A DNA stretch of 9,826 nucleotides from Sediminibacterium sp. (GTDB lineage Bacteria; Bacteroidota; Bacteroidia; Chitinophagales; Chitinophagaceae): the NCBI GenBank assembly GCA_017987615.1, contig JAGNTI010000023.1, forward strand, positions 1-9,826, in the 5' to 3' direction. A program made the translations under genes and the position numbers. Shown piece by piece: positions 1 to 7,607 of this stretch (its first letter is position 1; each line of letters starts with the position of its first letter). The notes below the pieces were generated by a model. The model ran no database searches. It had not been told where the DNA came from and was given only the letters and a program-made list of their open reading frames with translations.

Positions 1-1321
1 TGCCACCAAACAATGGGCCCTTAATACCGGTAACGATTGGAAACCTTATTGGGAAGACAAAGACACCAAGCTGGTACATTTTATTGGAAAAGATAATATC
101 GTTTTTCACTGTATTATATTTCCGGTAATGCTTAAACTCCATGGAAATATTTTACCACAGGATGTTCCTGCCAACGAGTTTATGAATTTGGAAGGCGACA
201 AAATGAGCACTTCTAGAAATTGGAAATTAGACATGCAGGATTACATCACCGACTTTGTCAACAAAGAAAATGGTGGTGGTCAAATGGCGGATGCACTTAG
301 GTATTACCTTACACAAATTGCACCTGAAACAAAGGATAGTGAATTTATGTGGAAGGGTTTTCAGGACGCTATTAATTCAGAACTTGTAAGCGTGTATGGT
401 AATTTTATCAACCGCTCACTGGTGCTCATGCATAAATTATGTGGTGGCAAAGTGCCTCCATACCACGCAGCCATAGAAGATAGTGAAGACATAGCAGTAA
501 AAGAAGCCATTGCTAACACCGCTAAAAAAGTAGGTGAATTAATTGAAGCCTACCGCTTTAGAGAAGCCCTTTTTGAAGTGATCGCACTTGCTAGAATAGG
601 CAATGGTTATATGCAAAAGAAAGAGCCTTGGATTGTTGCCAAGCAAGTAGCCGAAAACCCTGCAGCACAGCAGCAAATTGACAACTGCTTACATCTTTGC
701 TTACAGCTAACGGCTAATTTGGCCATTTTAGCGCAGCCGTTTTTACCTTTCACTGCAAAAAAGATTTGCCATTTATTAAAAGTGGTTGATAAAATATTAG
801 ACTGGGAAAATGCAGGTAGCTTAAAACTATTAAGTGTAGGCTACACGCTTCGTGCACCAGAATTACTCTTCAGAAAAATTGAAGACGAAGAAATTGCAGC
901 GCAAATTCAAAAATTAAATGACGCCGCTCAAATAAAAAAGATGGAAACAACGCCAACGACATCAACATCAACATCTGCCATTGCTGCTGTAAAGCCGGAA
1001 ATTGTATTTGATGATTTTGCTAAAATAGATTTACGCGTGGGCACTATTGTTGCCGCATCAAAAGTAGAAAAGGCAGATAAACTGCTGCAACTCAGTGTAG
1101 ACTTAGGTTTTGAGACTCGCACCATTGTATCTGGTATTGCACAGCATTTTGAACCAGAAACGATTGTTGGAAAGCAAGTAACTGTGGTTGTTAATTTAGC
1201 GCCACGTAAAATGAGAGGCATCGAAAGCAATGGCATGATTCTAATGGCCGAAGATGCAAATGGTAAACTCCATTTTGTAAACCCTTCAGACAATATTAAT
1301 CCAGGAAGTGGTGTGAGCTAA
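1..1321 (+). CDS. metG: Methionyl-tRNA synthetase, 3' part (5' end outside window)
   Basis: Charges tRNA-Met with methionine in the cytoplasm. The reading frame is open from base 2, so the ATG at 128 is internal: the residues before it (HFIGKDNIVFH, about nt 86-118) are the conserved class I synthetase core. 439 residues are visible. The ATP-binding loop is KMSTS (nt 200-214), a variant of the common KMSKS. An alpha-helical anticodon-binding domain follows to about nt 900. A Thr/Ser-rich linker (around nt 944-980) leads into a C-terminal OB-fold tRNA-binding domain of the Trbp111/Arc1p type (about nt 1007-1318), marked by DLRVGTIV and LAPRKMRGIESNGMIL. This dimer-forming domain is fused in many bacterial MetRS proteins. 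The gene ends directly against the convergent minus-strand gene with no spacer. The N-terminal HIGH motif and zinc region lie outside the window. Identity is near certain. Confidence 0.97.
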   Translation, partial: ATKQWALNTGNDWKPYWEDKDTKLVHFIGKDNIVFHCIIFPVMLKLHGNILPQDVPANEFMNLEGDKMSTSRNWKLDMQDYITDFVNKENGGGQMADALRYYLTQIAPETKDSEFMWKGFQDAINSELVSVYGNFINRSLVLMHKLCGGKVPPYHAAIEDSEDIAVKEAIANTAKKVGELIEAYRFREALFEVIALARIGNGYMQKKEPWIVAKQVAENPAAQQQIDNCLHLCLQLTANLAILAQPFLPFTAKKICHLLKVVDKILDWENAGSLKLLSVGYTLRAPELLFRKIEDEEIAAQIQKLNDAAQIKKMETTPTTSTSTSAIAAVKPEIVFDDFAKIDLRVGTIVAASKVEKADKLLQLSVDLGFETRTIVSGIAQHFEPETIVGKQVTVVVNLAPRKMRGIESNGMILMAEDANGKLHFVNPSDNINPGSGVS

Positions 1322-1338
1322 TTAAGAATAGCTCACAC
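1311..1338. terminator. Hairpin made of the last codons of two convergent genes
   Basis: GTGTGAGCTA (1311-1320) and TAGCTCACAC (1329-1338) form a perfect 10-bp stem around an 8-base loop. The left arm is the end of metG, including the first two bases of its stop codon. The right arm encodes the last residues of the minus-strand subunit-3 gene. On the plus strand the stem is followed, after two bases, by a T-rich stretch (TCTTTATTTTCTTTAT, from 1341), as expected for an intrinsic terminator of metG. The minus-strand exit side is not T-rich, so activity in that direction is less sure. Confidence 0.7.
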
Positions 1339-1978
1339 ACTCTTTATTTTCTTTATCGGTGTAGGCAAGTCCTTTTTCTTTAAGTACTTCGGCAGGTACA
1401 CCATTCCATTTGTTAGGAACGTTACCCGCATAGCCTAAATCTTTAACGCCCATTTCTGAAGTGTAAAAACCGGTAAGGGTTAAATCACGCATGAGGTTAA
1501 AAAAGGTAACGCCTTGTTTATTTTTTGGATCCGCTTTTTCGGGGTAGGCAATTTGATCCACCATTTTAATTTGTTCAGCAGCTGTACAGTCCACAAAAGC
1601 TTTGTCAAACTGTTTGAAGCACTGCATATCAAGCCATCTTAATCCACCACGCATAGGCGTTTGGTGTTCTGGCATGTCTTTCACGATAAAGGCGATAAAC
1701 TCAGGTACTTTAGCCTCTGTAGCACTACCGCTAATAGCGTCTTTAGGTACAATAATATCAGATAGTACGGTAACAGTAGCGAGTTCGTGTGCCGTAAAAA
1801 ATTCAGGCTCCGCTTCCACTTTTTTCAAGTGGTCTTTTTCTTCTTGCATACGGTCGGCGAGTAATGCTTCCGCGTCTGCAGCTACTTTTTTATCATCAGA
1901 ACTTTTGCAAGCTTGCACCACTACACCAGTGGCAACGGTACCTACAACAAGGGCTTTGATGGATTTTCTTCTGTCCAT
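1322..1978 (-). CDS. Gluconate 2-dehydrogenase subunit 3 family protein (Tat lipoprotein, small subunit of GMC dehydrogenase)
   Basis: 218 residues. The N-terminus MDRRKSIKAL has a twin-arginine pair (R3-R4) before a hydrophobic stretch that ends in a lipobox-like VQAC (Cys24). This suggests folded export by Tat and lipid anchoring. The rest has features of the gluconate 2-dehydrogenase subunit 3 family: a helix around HELATVTVLSDIIVPKD, then a GGLRWLD segment and a FFNLMRDLTLTGFYTS segment. In characterised family members, such as bacterial FAD-glucose and sorbitol/gluconate dehydrogenases, this small subunit carries the Tat signal, and the signal-less catalytic subunit is exported by hitch-hiking with it. 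That fits here: the partner GMC gene lies 17 bp upstream on the same strand and has no signal peptide. The substrate cannot be told from the sequence. The last codons form half of the shared terminator hairpin with metG. Confidence 0.9.
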   Translation of the reverse strand: MDRRKSIKALVVGTVATGVVVQACKSSDDKKVAADAEALLADRMQEEKDHLKKVEAEPEFFTAHELATVTVLSDIIVPKDAISGSATEAKVPEFIAFIVKDMPEHQTPMRGGLRWLDMQCFKQFDKAFVDCTAAEQIKMVDQIAYPEKADPKNKQGVTFFNLMRDLTLTGFYTSEMGVKDLGYAGNVPNKWNGVPAEVLKEKGLAYTDKENKECVSYS

Positions 1979-1995
1979 AATACTATTATTAAAAG

Positions 1996-3744
1996 TTACA
2001 GATTTTGTTTTTTAAGTTGGTCGATAATGTATTCGCTTGCACGCATACTGAGCGCCAAAATGGTCCAAGTAATATTTTTATCGGCTTGAGATGTGAACTG
2101 ACTTCCGTCTACACAGAATAAGTTTTCACAATCATGCGCCTGACTCCATTTATTAAGCACCGAAGTTTTTTTATCGTTACCCATGCGCGCTGTTCCTGCT
2201 TCATGAATAATATTACCCGGGTTAGAAAGACCATAATTGTTTGACGCATCATCATCTCCACCCCAAGTAATTATAGCACCCATGTTGTGCATGATTTCCT
2301 TAAAGGTTTCTTTCATGTGCTTGGCCTGATTGATTTCATAATCAGAATGCTTGGTATGGAAACGAAGTACTGGAATACCATATTTATCTACCACGTTAGG
2401 GTCAATTTCACAATAGTTGTCGATGGTTGGAACGGCTTCACCTCTTCCACCCATACCTACGCTAGCGCCATAAAAAAAGCGTGCATCTTCTTTTAATGAA
2501 GCACCATAGCCACCCGCTTCTTTTGTTTTACCATGCACTGCAAATTTTCCATTAAGACCTTGCATGCCAAATCCAAAACCATAAGAAGGTTGCGTCATGC
2601 CACCCCAGTATTCGATATGATAACCACGTGGGAAATCAAGTTTTGCTTTTTTATTATCAAGCCACCATGGTGTGTAAATATGCATACCGCCTACACCATC
2701 TTCGTTGTAACGTTTACGGTCAAACAAATCTGGAAGTACACCACCTAGTGCAGCACCGGTAGAATCGTGCAGGTATTTACCAAGTACATTGCTGCTATTA
2801 CCAAGTCCATTTGGATGACGTTGTGATTTTGAATTGAGCATTAAGCGCGCTGTTTCACAAGCACTTGCTGCTAGTACCACCACACGACCTTGTACTTGAT
2901 ATTCTAGTCCATCCATTTTATTTACATATGCCACGCCCGTTGCTTTACCTTCTTTGTTGGTAAGCACTTCGCGTGCCATTGCTTGCGTAATTACATCTAC
3001 ATTACCTGTTTGAACCGCAGGTCTGATAAGCGCTGTAGAAGAAGAAAAGTCAGCAGCGATTTTACAACTTCTGTTACACTGTCCGCAATAAAAACACTCG
3101 CCTCTATCTTTATTAATTTGTTTAGTTAAAATAGAAAGTCTTGAAGGATACACGGGAATACCTGCGCTTACCGCAGCTTTTTTCATGTATAATTCATGAA
3201 GCCTTGGTTTTGGTGGCGGTAAGAAAATACCATCTGGATCATTTTCTAATCCTTCGTTGGTACCAAACACACCAAGTAGTTGATCTATTTTATCGTAATA
3301 AGGTTTTACATCTTCGTAACCAATAGGCCAGTCTGCACCAAGTCCATCAATGCTATGACGCTTAAAATCTTTAGGACCAAAACGTAGTGAGATACGACCC
3401 CAATGGTTGGTTCTTCCTCCCATCATACGCGCACGCCACCATTCCCATTTTTGAGAACCTTCGGCCATGGTATATGGCTCACCATCAATTTCCCAACCCC
3501 AAAAACAACCATCAAATTCTCCAAACGGACGGTACTTAGAACTTGCACCACGACGCTTGGATTCCCATGGATTTTTTAATTGAGAAGAATGCTTTACTGG
3601 ATCATAATCGGCGCCTGCTTCCAATAAGCAAACCTTAAGTCCCGCACTCGCTAAAACGTAAGCAGCCATACCACCGCCTGCACCAGATCCCACAATTACT
3701 GCGTCGTACTGCTTTGCCGTTTTTTTAATTTGAAATTCTCCCAT
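1996..3744 (-). CDS. GMC-family FAD-dependent oxidoreductase, catalytic subunit (gluconate/glucose dehydrogenase-like)
   Basis: 582 residues, full length for the family. The N-terminal Rossmann dinucleotide fold shows VIVGSGAGGG (G19, G21, G24) with an acidic ribose ligand in LLEAG (E42). The flavin-contact motif GGRTNHWG spans 109-116. C217, C220, C223 and C227 form CxxCxxCxxxC; C217/C223/C227 have the spacing I recall for the 3Fe-4S ligands of Burkholderia FAD-glucose dehydrogenase. The C-terminal GMC part has HEAGTARMG (H514) and KNITWTILALSMR (N557), a His/Asn pair placed like the catalytic residues of choline-oxidase-type GMC enzymes. No signal peptide is present; export probably depends on the Tat-bearing small subunit encoded 17 bp downstream. 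The two genes form an operon. No cytochrome c gene follows, so the electron acceptor is unknown. Likely oxidises a sugar, polyol or alcohol in the periplasm; the substrate is not determined. Confidence 0.93.
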   Translation of the reverse strand: MGEFQIKKTAKQYDAVIVGSGAGGGMAAYVLASAGLKVCLLEAGADYDPVKHSSQLKNPWESKRRGASSKYRPFGEFDGCFWGWEIDGEPYTMAEGSQKWEWWRARMMGGRTNHWGRISLRFGPKDFKRHSIDGLGADWPIGYEDVKPYYDKIDQLLGVFGTNEGLENDPDGIFLPPPKPRLHELYMKKAAVSAGIPVYPSRLSILTKQINKDRGECFYCGQCNRSCKIAADFSSSTALIRPAVQTGNVDVITQAMAREVLTNKEGKATGVAYVNKMDGLEYQVQGRVVVLAASACETARLMLNSKSQRHPNGLGNSSNVLGKYLHDSTGAALGGVLPDLFDRKRYNEDGVGGMHIYTPWWLDNKKAKLDFPRGYHIEYWGGMTQPSYGFGFGMQGLNGKFAVHGKTKEAGGYGASLKEDARFFYGASVGMGGRGEAVPTIDNYCEIDPNVVDKYGIPVLRFHTKHSDYEINQAKHMKETFKEIMHNMGAIITWGGDDDASNNYGLSNPGNIIHEAGTARMGNDKKTSVLNKWSQAHDCENLFCVDGSQFTSQADKNITWTILALSMRASEYIIDQLKKQNL

Positions 3745-3803
3745 TTGAAAAGTTTTTATAGGTATTGTTTAGCAGGAATGAAAATAAGATTTTTTGAGCA
3801 AAA

Positions 3804-3835
3804 AAAACCGCTCCAAATGATTTTGGAGCGGTTTT
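3804..3835 (-). terminator. Intrinsic terminator of nrdJ
   Basis: AAAACCGCTCCAAA (3804-3817) pairs perfectly with TTTGGAGCGGTTTT (3822-3835) around the loop TGAT, a 14-bp stem. Read on the minus strand, the stem runs into seven T residues, then GCTC. It lies 28 bp past the nrdJ stop and 59 bp before the GMC start, so it separates the two minus-strand transcription units. The flanking A/T runs could also let it work on the plus strand, but no plus-strand gene needs it here. Confidence 0.9.
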
Positions 3836-3862
3836 GTGAAAATTGATTCAAAGTCTGTTTAA

Positions 3863-6800
3863 CTAGCTACAACCCATGCTGTTTCCGCAGTTTAAACACT
3901 TGTAGCAAGTACCACTTCTGATGGTGATATGTCCGCAAGTATTACATGCTGGGGCGTCAGATTGCATGTTTTTTGCTGCTGCATTTACGGCGTCCATTCC
4001 AGTTGGAGCTGCTGCTGTAGCATGTTGTAGTTTTTGTGCAGGCGCAGGTGCTGCAGCAGGCGCTGTTACGCGAATGCTACTTAATTCTGGCTTACCAAGT
4101 AAAGTAGCTTCACCATCTTCTCCTCCTGTATTTTCTACTTGAGGGCGGTCTAATACGTGTACTAAATCGGTTCTGTTTAAGTACTCGTAAGCAAGCGCTC
4201 TAAATACGAAGTCTACAAGTGAAGTGGTGGTTTTAATATTTGGATGATCTACCATACCTGAAGGTTCAAATTTGGTAAATACAAATTTCTCAACAAACTC
4301 TTCTAAAGGCACACCATATTGTAAGCCTACAGAAATCGCAATTGCAAAGCAGTTCATAAAGCTTCTTAAAGTAGAACCTTCTTTTGCAAGATCAATAAAG
4401 ATTTCACCTAAAGTGCCATCTGCATATTCACCTGTGCGTAAGAAAATAACTTGTCCGCCAATTTTTGCTTTTTGCGTAAAGCCTCTGCGCTTAGAAGGTA
4501 ATGATTTCTTTTCTACGATGCCAGACAACAGGCGTTTTAATTTGGTATCTGTAGAAGCGTTCATTCTTTTTTGAACCTCTTCTAATAATTCTTCTACCGT
4601 TAATTGACCTAAATCAACAATGCTTGAACCTGCCTCAACACCAGCTACATCAGCTGTTTCAGCAGCTTCAGCGGTTGTGTCATCGGTTTTCTTTTTCTTG
4701 TCAGATTTATTACTTAATGGTTGACTTAATTTAGAACCATCTCTGTAAATCGCGTTTGCTTTTAAGCCTAATTCCCAACTTAACATGTAGCTATCAGAAA
4801 TATCAGATACGCTTGCTTCGTTTGGAAGGTTGATGGTTTTTGAAATCGCACCAGATAAGAATGGTTGACAAGCACCCATCATTCTGATGTGACCATGTGC
4901 GTGAATATAACGTTCACCTTTTTGACCACACTTGTTCGCGCAATCAAATACAGATAAATGTTCGTCTTTTAAATATGGAGCACCTTCTACTGTCATGGTT
5001 CCACATACATAATCATTTGCTTCTGCAATTTGATCTTCTGTGAATCCAATCGCTTCTAATAAATTGAAGCTCCAGTCTGCATATTCTGCTTCTTTAAATC
5101 CTAAGCGCTCCATACAAGCATCGCCTAGTGTAAAGCGGTTAAAAATAAATCCGATTTCGAATGCAGATTTTGCTGCACCATTTAATTTATCAATTTCTGC
5201 TTGTGAAAATCCTTTTGCTAATAAAGCTGCAGAATTCACGTGTGGTGCACCTTCGAAGCTTGCGTGACCCACTGCATAATTTACAATCGCATCAACTTCC
5301 GCTGGCGTGTATTTTAAATTCTTTAATGCTTGTGGTACAGATTGGTTGATGATTTTGAAATAACCACCACCAGATAATTTTTTGAACTTAACAAGCGCAA
5401 AGTCAGGCTCCACACCGGTTGTATCGCAATCCATTACAAGACCAATAGTTCCTGTTGGTGCAATTACCGTTGTTTGTGCGTTTCTATAACCATATTTTTC
5501 GCCTAATTGTACCGCGTCATCCCAAGCTTTGGTAGCCGCTTTTAATAATACATCTGGTGTATATTTTGCTTTGATACCTTGAGGCTTAATTTCTAATCCT
5601 ACATACGCATCATCTGCATCGTAAGCAGCAGCACGGTGGTTGCGCATTACACGAAGCATGTCTTCTTTGTTTTCTTCGTACTTATCAAAAGCACCTAAAA
5701 ACGAAGCCATTTCTGCAGAAGTTTTGTAAGCAATACCCGTCATGATAGCGGTGATAGCTCCAGCAATACCACGCGCTTCTTCAGAATCGTATGCAATACC
5801 ACTTACCATTAACATAGAACCAAGGTTGGCAAAACCTAAACCTGTTGTTCTGTAATCGTAAGATAATTGTGCTACTTCTCTAGAAGGGAACTGCGCCATC
5901 AAAATAGATATTTCGAGTACAGTCTGCCATAATCTTGTTGTGTATTCGAAACCTTCTACATCAAATGAGTTGTCAGATTCGTTGAAGAATTTACGCAGAT
6001 TGATAGAAGCCAAATTACAAGCAGTGTTGTCTAGGAACATGTACTCCGAACAAGGGTTAGAAGCATTGATACGACCACCTTTAGGGCAAGTATGCCATTC
6101 GTTAATAGTGGTATCGTATTGAGTTCCTGGATCTGCACAACGCCATGCCGCTTCAGAAATCGCATCCCATACTTTACGTGCAGGAATAGATTGCATTACA
6201 CGACCATCGGTACGCGCTATTAAATCCCAATTGCCATCTTCTTTTAATGCTTTAAAGAATGTGTTAGGAATACGTACAGAGTTGTTTGAGTTTTGACCCG
6301 AAACAGTTGCATACGCTTCCCCTTCGTAACTATTATCATAACCAGCTGCAATAAGTGCCGCTACTTTGTTTTCTTCTTGAACTTTCCAGTTAATGAAGTC
6401 CATGATTTCTGGATGATCTAAATCCAAACAAACCATTTTAGCCGCTCTACGTGTTGTACCACCAGATTTGATAGCACCTGCAGCACGGTCTCCAATTTTA
6501 AGGAAACTCATTAAGCCGCTTGAAGAACCACCACCAGATAACTTTTCGTTTGCTCCTCTAATTTGAGAGAAGTTAGTACCTACCCCAGAACCATATTTAA
6601 AAATACGCGCTTCACGTGTCCATAAATCCATGATACCACCTTCATTTACTAAGTCGTCGCTCACGCTTAGAATGAAGCAGGCATGTGGTTGTGGGCGTTC
6701 ATACGCACTTGTTGAACGCTTTAATTGTTTGTCCGTTGGATCAACATAATAGTGACCTTGCGCACCACCCGTAATACCATAACTCTCGTGAAGTCCGGTA

Positions 6801-7216
6801 TTGAACCATTGTGGCGAGTTAGGCACACAAGCTTGGTTTAAAATACTATATACTAGTTCTTCATAAAACACTTGTGCATCGCTCGTTGTTGCGAAATAAC
6901 CATAACGCTCTCCCCATACTCTCCAACAATTTGCCATACGGTGTGCAACTTGCTTCACAGAAGTTTCTCTTCCTAGTGAACCATCCGTTTGAGGCACACC
7001 CGCTTTTCTAAAATATTTTTGTGCTAAGATATCCGTAGCAATTTGGCTCCACTGTTTAGGAACTTCTACGTTTGTCATTTCAAATACCTTTTCACCATTT
7101 GGGTTCTTGATTACGCTATCACGGTAGTCGTACTCAAATTGATCAAAAGGAGATACACCATCTTTGGTGAATCGGCGGCTGAATTGTAAGCCTTTTTTTG
7201 TGCGAGCGTTGGCCAT
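3863..7216 (-). CDS. nrdJ: Adenosylcobalamin-dependent (class II) ribonucleoside-diphosphate reductase
   Basis: 1117 residues. Makes deoxyribonucleotides from ribonucleotides in the cytoplasm, using coenzyme B12 to form the active-site thiyl radical, with or without oxygen. The N-terminus starts directly with the reductase fold ([33 protein letters not shown]); I see no ATP-cone. Catalytic residues are recognisable: C180 in [12 protein letters not shown], then N387, C389 and E391 in NPCSE, and C400 in [10 protein letters not shown]; the C389-C400 spacing of 11 matches class II enzymes as I recall them. APTGTIG (586-592) and SKTINLP follow. A charged, low-complexity linker (about 836-865) leads to a TSCPD-type domain (about 908-1015), an Ala/Pro-rich stretch (1052-1071), and a cysteine-rich tail with C1091, C1094, C1104, C1107, C1110 and C1116. 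The tail is the expected zinc-binding/redox-shuttle end. No cobalamin riboswitch is seen in the leader. Confidence 0.97.
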   Translation of the reverse strand: MANARTKKGLQFSRRFTKDGVSPFDQFEYDYRDSVIKNPNGEKVFEMTNVEVPKQWSQIATDILAQKYFRKAGVPQTDGSLGRETSVKQVAHRMANCWRVWGERYGYFATTSDAQVFYEELVYSILNQACVPNSPQWFNTGLHESYGITGGAQGHYYVDPTDKQLKRSTSAYERPQPHACFILSVSDDLVNEGGIMDLWTREARIFKYGSGVGTNFSQIRGANEKLSGGGSSSGLMSFLKIGDRAAGAIKSGGTTRRAAKMVCLDLDHPEIMDFINWKVQEENKVAALIAAGYDNSYEGEAYATVSGQNSNNSVRIPNTFFKALKEDGNWDLIARTDGRVMQSIPARKVWDAISEAAWRCADPGTQYDTTINEWHTCPKGGRINASNPCSEYMFLDNTACNLASINLRKFFNESDNSFDVEGFEYTTRLWQTVLEISILMAQFPSREVAQLSYDYRTTGLGFANLGSMLMVSGIAYDSEEARGIAGAITAIMTGIAYKTSAEMASFLGAFDKYEENKEDMLRVMRNHRAAAYDADDAYVGLEIKPQGIKAKYTPDVLLKAATKAWDDAVQLGEKYGYRNAQTTVIAPTGTIGLVMDCDTTGVEPDFALVKFKKLSGGGYFKIINQSVPQALKNLKYTPAEVDAIVNYAVGHASFEGAPHVNSAALLAKGFSQAEIDKLNGAAKSAFEIGFIFNRFTLGDACMERLGFKEAEYADWSFNLLEAIGFTEDQIAEANDYVCGTMTVEGAPYLKDEHLSVFDCANKCGQKGERYIHAHGHIRMMGACQPFLSGAISKTINLPNEASVSDISDSYMLSWELGLKANAIYRDGSKLSQPLSNKSDKKKKTDDTTAEAAETADVAGVEAGSSIVDLGQLTVEELLEEVQKRMNASTDTKLKRLLSGIVEKKSLPSKRRGFTQKAKIGGQVIFLRTGEYADGTLGEIFIDLAKEGSTLRSFMNCFAIAISVGLQYGVPLEEFVEKFVFTKFEPSGMVDHPNIKTTTSLVDFVFRALAYEYLNRTDLVHVLDRPQVENTGGEDGEATLLGKPELSSIRVTAPAAAPAPAQKLQHATAAAPTGMDAVNAAAKNMQSDAPACNTCGHITIRSGTCYKCLNCGNSMGCS

Positions 7217-7284
7217 ACTGGGTGTCTATTTAAACGAATTATTTAATGGGGTCCCGATTTCATAACAAATTGTTAAGCGGTCGA

Positions 7285-7314
7285 CGAAAATATCTTTACC
7301 TACGCAGAAAACAA
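7285..7314 (-). promoter_or_regulatory. Candidate nrdJ promoter (Bacteroidota type)
   Basis: On the minus strand TTG (7314-7312) is followed, after 19 bases, by TATTTTCG (7292-7285), seven of eight matches to the Bacteroidota -7 element TAnnTTTG if only fixed positions and N are counted (one mismatch, T to C). The predicted start would leave a leader of about 60 bases before the nrdJ ATG at 7216. These motifs are short and AT-rich, so a chance match is possible. Confidence 0.35.
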
Positions 7315-7346
7315 CACCCTAAATATTAACAGATTGTGGAAAAGGA

Positions 7347-7371
7347 ATTTGAACTTTTTGAGAGTTCAAAT
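7347..7371. repeat. Inverted repeat in the nrdJ/GGGPS divergent region
   Basis: ATTTGAACTTT (7347-7357) pairs with AGAGTTCAAAT (7361-7371), with one G-T wobble, around a 3-base loop. No T-run follows on either strand, so it is a poor intrinsic terminator. It sits about 33 bp upstream of the candidate nrdJ -33 element and could be a protein-binding dyad. Function unknown. Confidence 0.5.
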
Positions 7372-7380
7372 CAGGCCTGA
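7371..7380. repeat. Perfect 10-bp palindrome TCAGGCCTGA
   Basis: TCAGGCCTGA equals its own reverse complement. It directly abuts (shares one base with) the hairpin at 7347-7371. The near-copies GAATTTGAAC (7345-7354) and GAATTTGACC (7379-7388) flank the dyad cluster. Possible operator for either divergent gene; no known regulator motif is recognised. Confidence 0.4.
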
Positions 7381-7552
7381 ATTTGACCCATTTTCCCCCA
7401 AATGTTAGCAACAAAAAAAATAATATTGGGGTTGGTATGGGCTTTTTCCCTTAGTAAATACAGGGGTTTGAGGGCTTTTTTGCATGAGTCATTGAAAATG
7501 AAGGAGTAAGGAGCCGCCAAGATGGCAAAAACAACAAACAAATGAACGATTA

Positions 7553-7584
7553 TTGCTTTTAACAAAAACTTTTCTGCATTTTTG
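7553..7584 (+). promoter_or_regulatory. Candidate promoter of the GGGPS-like gene
   Basis: TTG (7553-7555), a 21-base spacer, then CATTTTTG (7577-7584), which differs from TAnnTTTG only at its first base. Transcription starting about seven bases later would give a short leader of roughly 15-20 bases before the ATG at 7608. This argues against use of the TTG at 7596 as the start codon. The spacer is at the long end of the reported range. Confidence 0.4.
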
Positions 7585-7607
7585 CAGGACTACTATTGTA
7601 CCACTTC

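Larger units (their letters stand above)
7217..7607. other. Divergent intergenic region between nrdJ and the GGGPS-like gene
   Basis: These 391 bases hold no gene that I would accept. They contain promoter candidates for both flanking genes, an 11-bp imperfect hairpin (7347-7371) and an adjoining 10-bp palindrome (7371-7380). A 64-codon open frame on the minus strand (7565-7371) begins with TTG, has no early ATG and no ribosome-binding signal, so I do not call it. The nrdJ leader lacks the B12-box and core pattern of a cobalamin riboswitch, and I see no convincing pair of NrdR boxes. Confidence 0.7.

Noticed and set aside
128..130. ATG at 128 as the start of metG
   Set aside because: The frame is open to the window edge, and the upstream residues are conserved MetRS core sequence, so the gene starts outside the window.
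928..1293. 121-codon minus-strand frame inside metG
   Set aside because: It is antisense to the conserved tRNA-binding domain and its translation has no recognisable features; it is a shadow of the real gene.
7311..7340. NrdR box (ACACCCTAAATATTAA-like) upstream of nrdJ
   Set aside because: Only the left half resembles the consensus, the right half fails, and no second box at the usual spacing is present.
7217..7400. Cobalamin riboswitch in the nrdJ leader
   Set aside because: I looked for the B12 box and the conserved core on the minus strand and found neither.
7371..7565. 64-codon open frame on the minus strand upstream of nrdJ with a hydrophobic beginning
   Set aside because: It starts with TTG, has no early ATG and no ribosome-binding signal, and lies in a region of promoters and dyads. 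The composition looks like translated AT-rich non-coding DNA.
7596..7607. TTG at 7596 as the start of the GGGPS-like gene
   Set aside because: The four extra residues (MYHF) add nothing to the family N-terminus, an ATG follows at 7608, and the candidate promoter would put the transcript start almost on the TTG.
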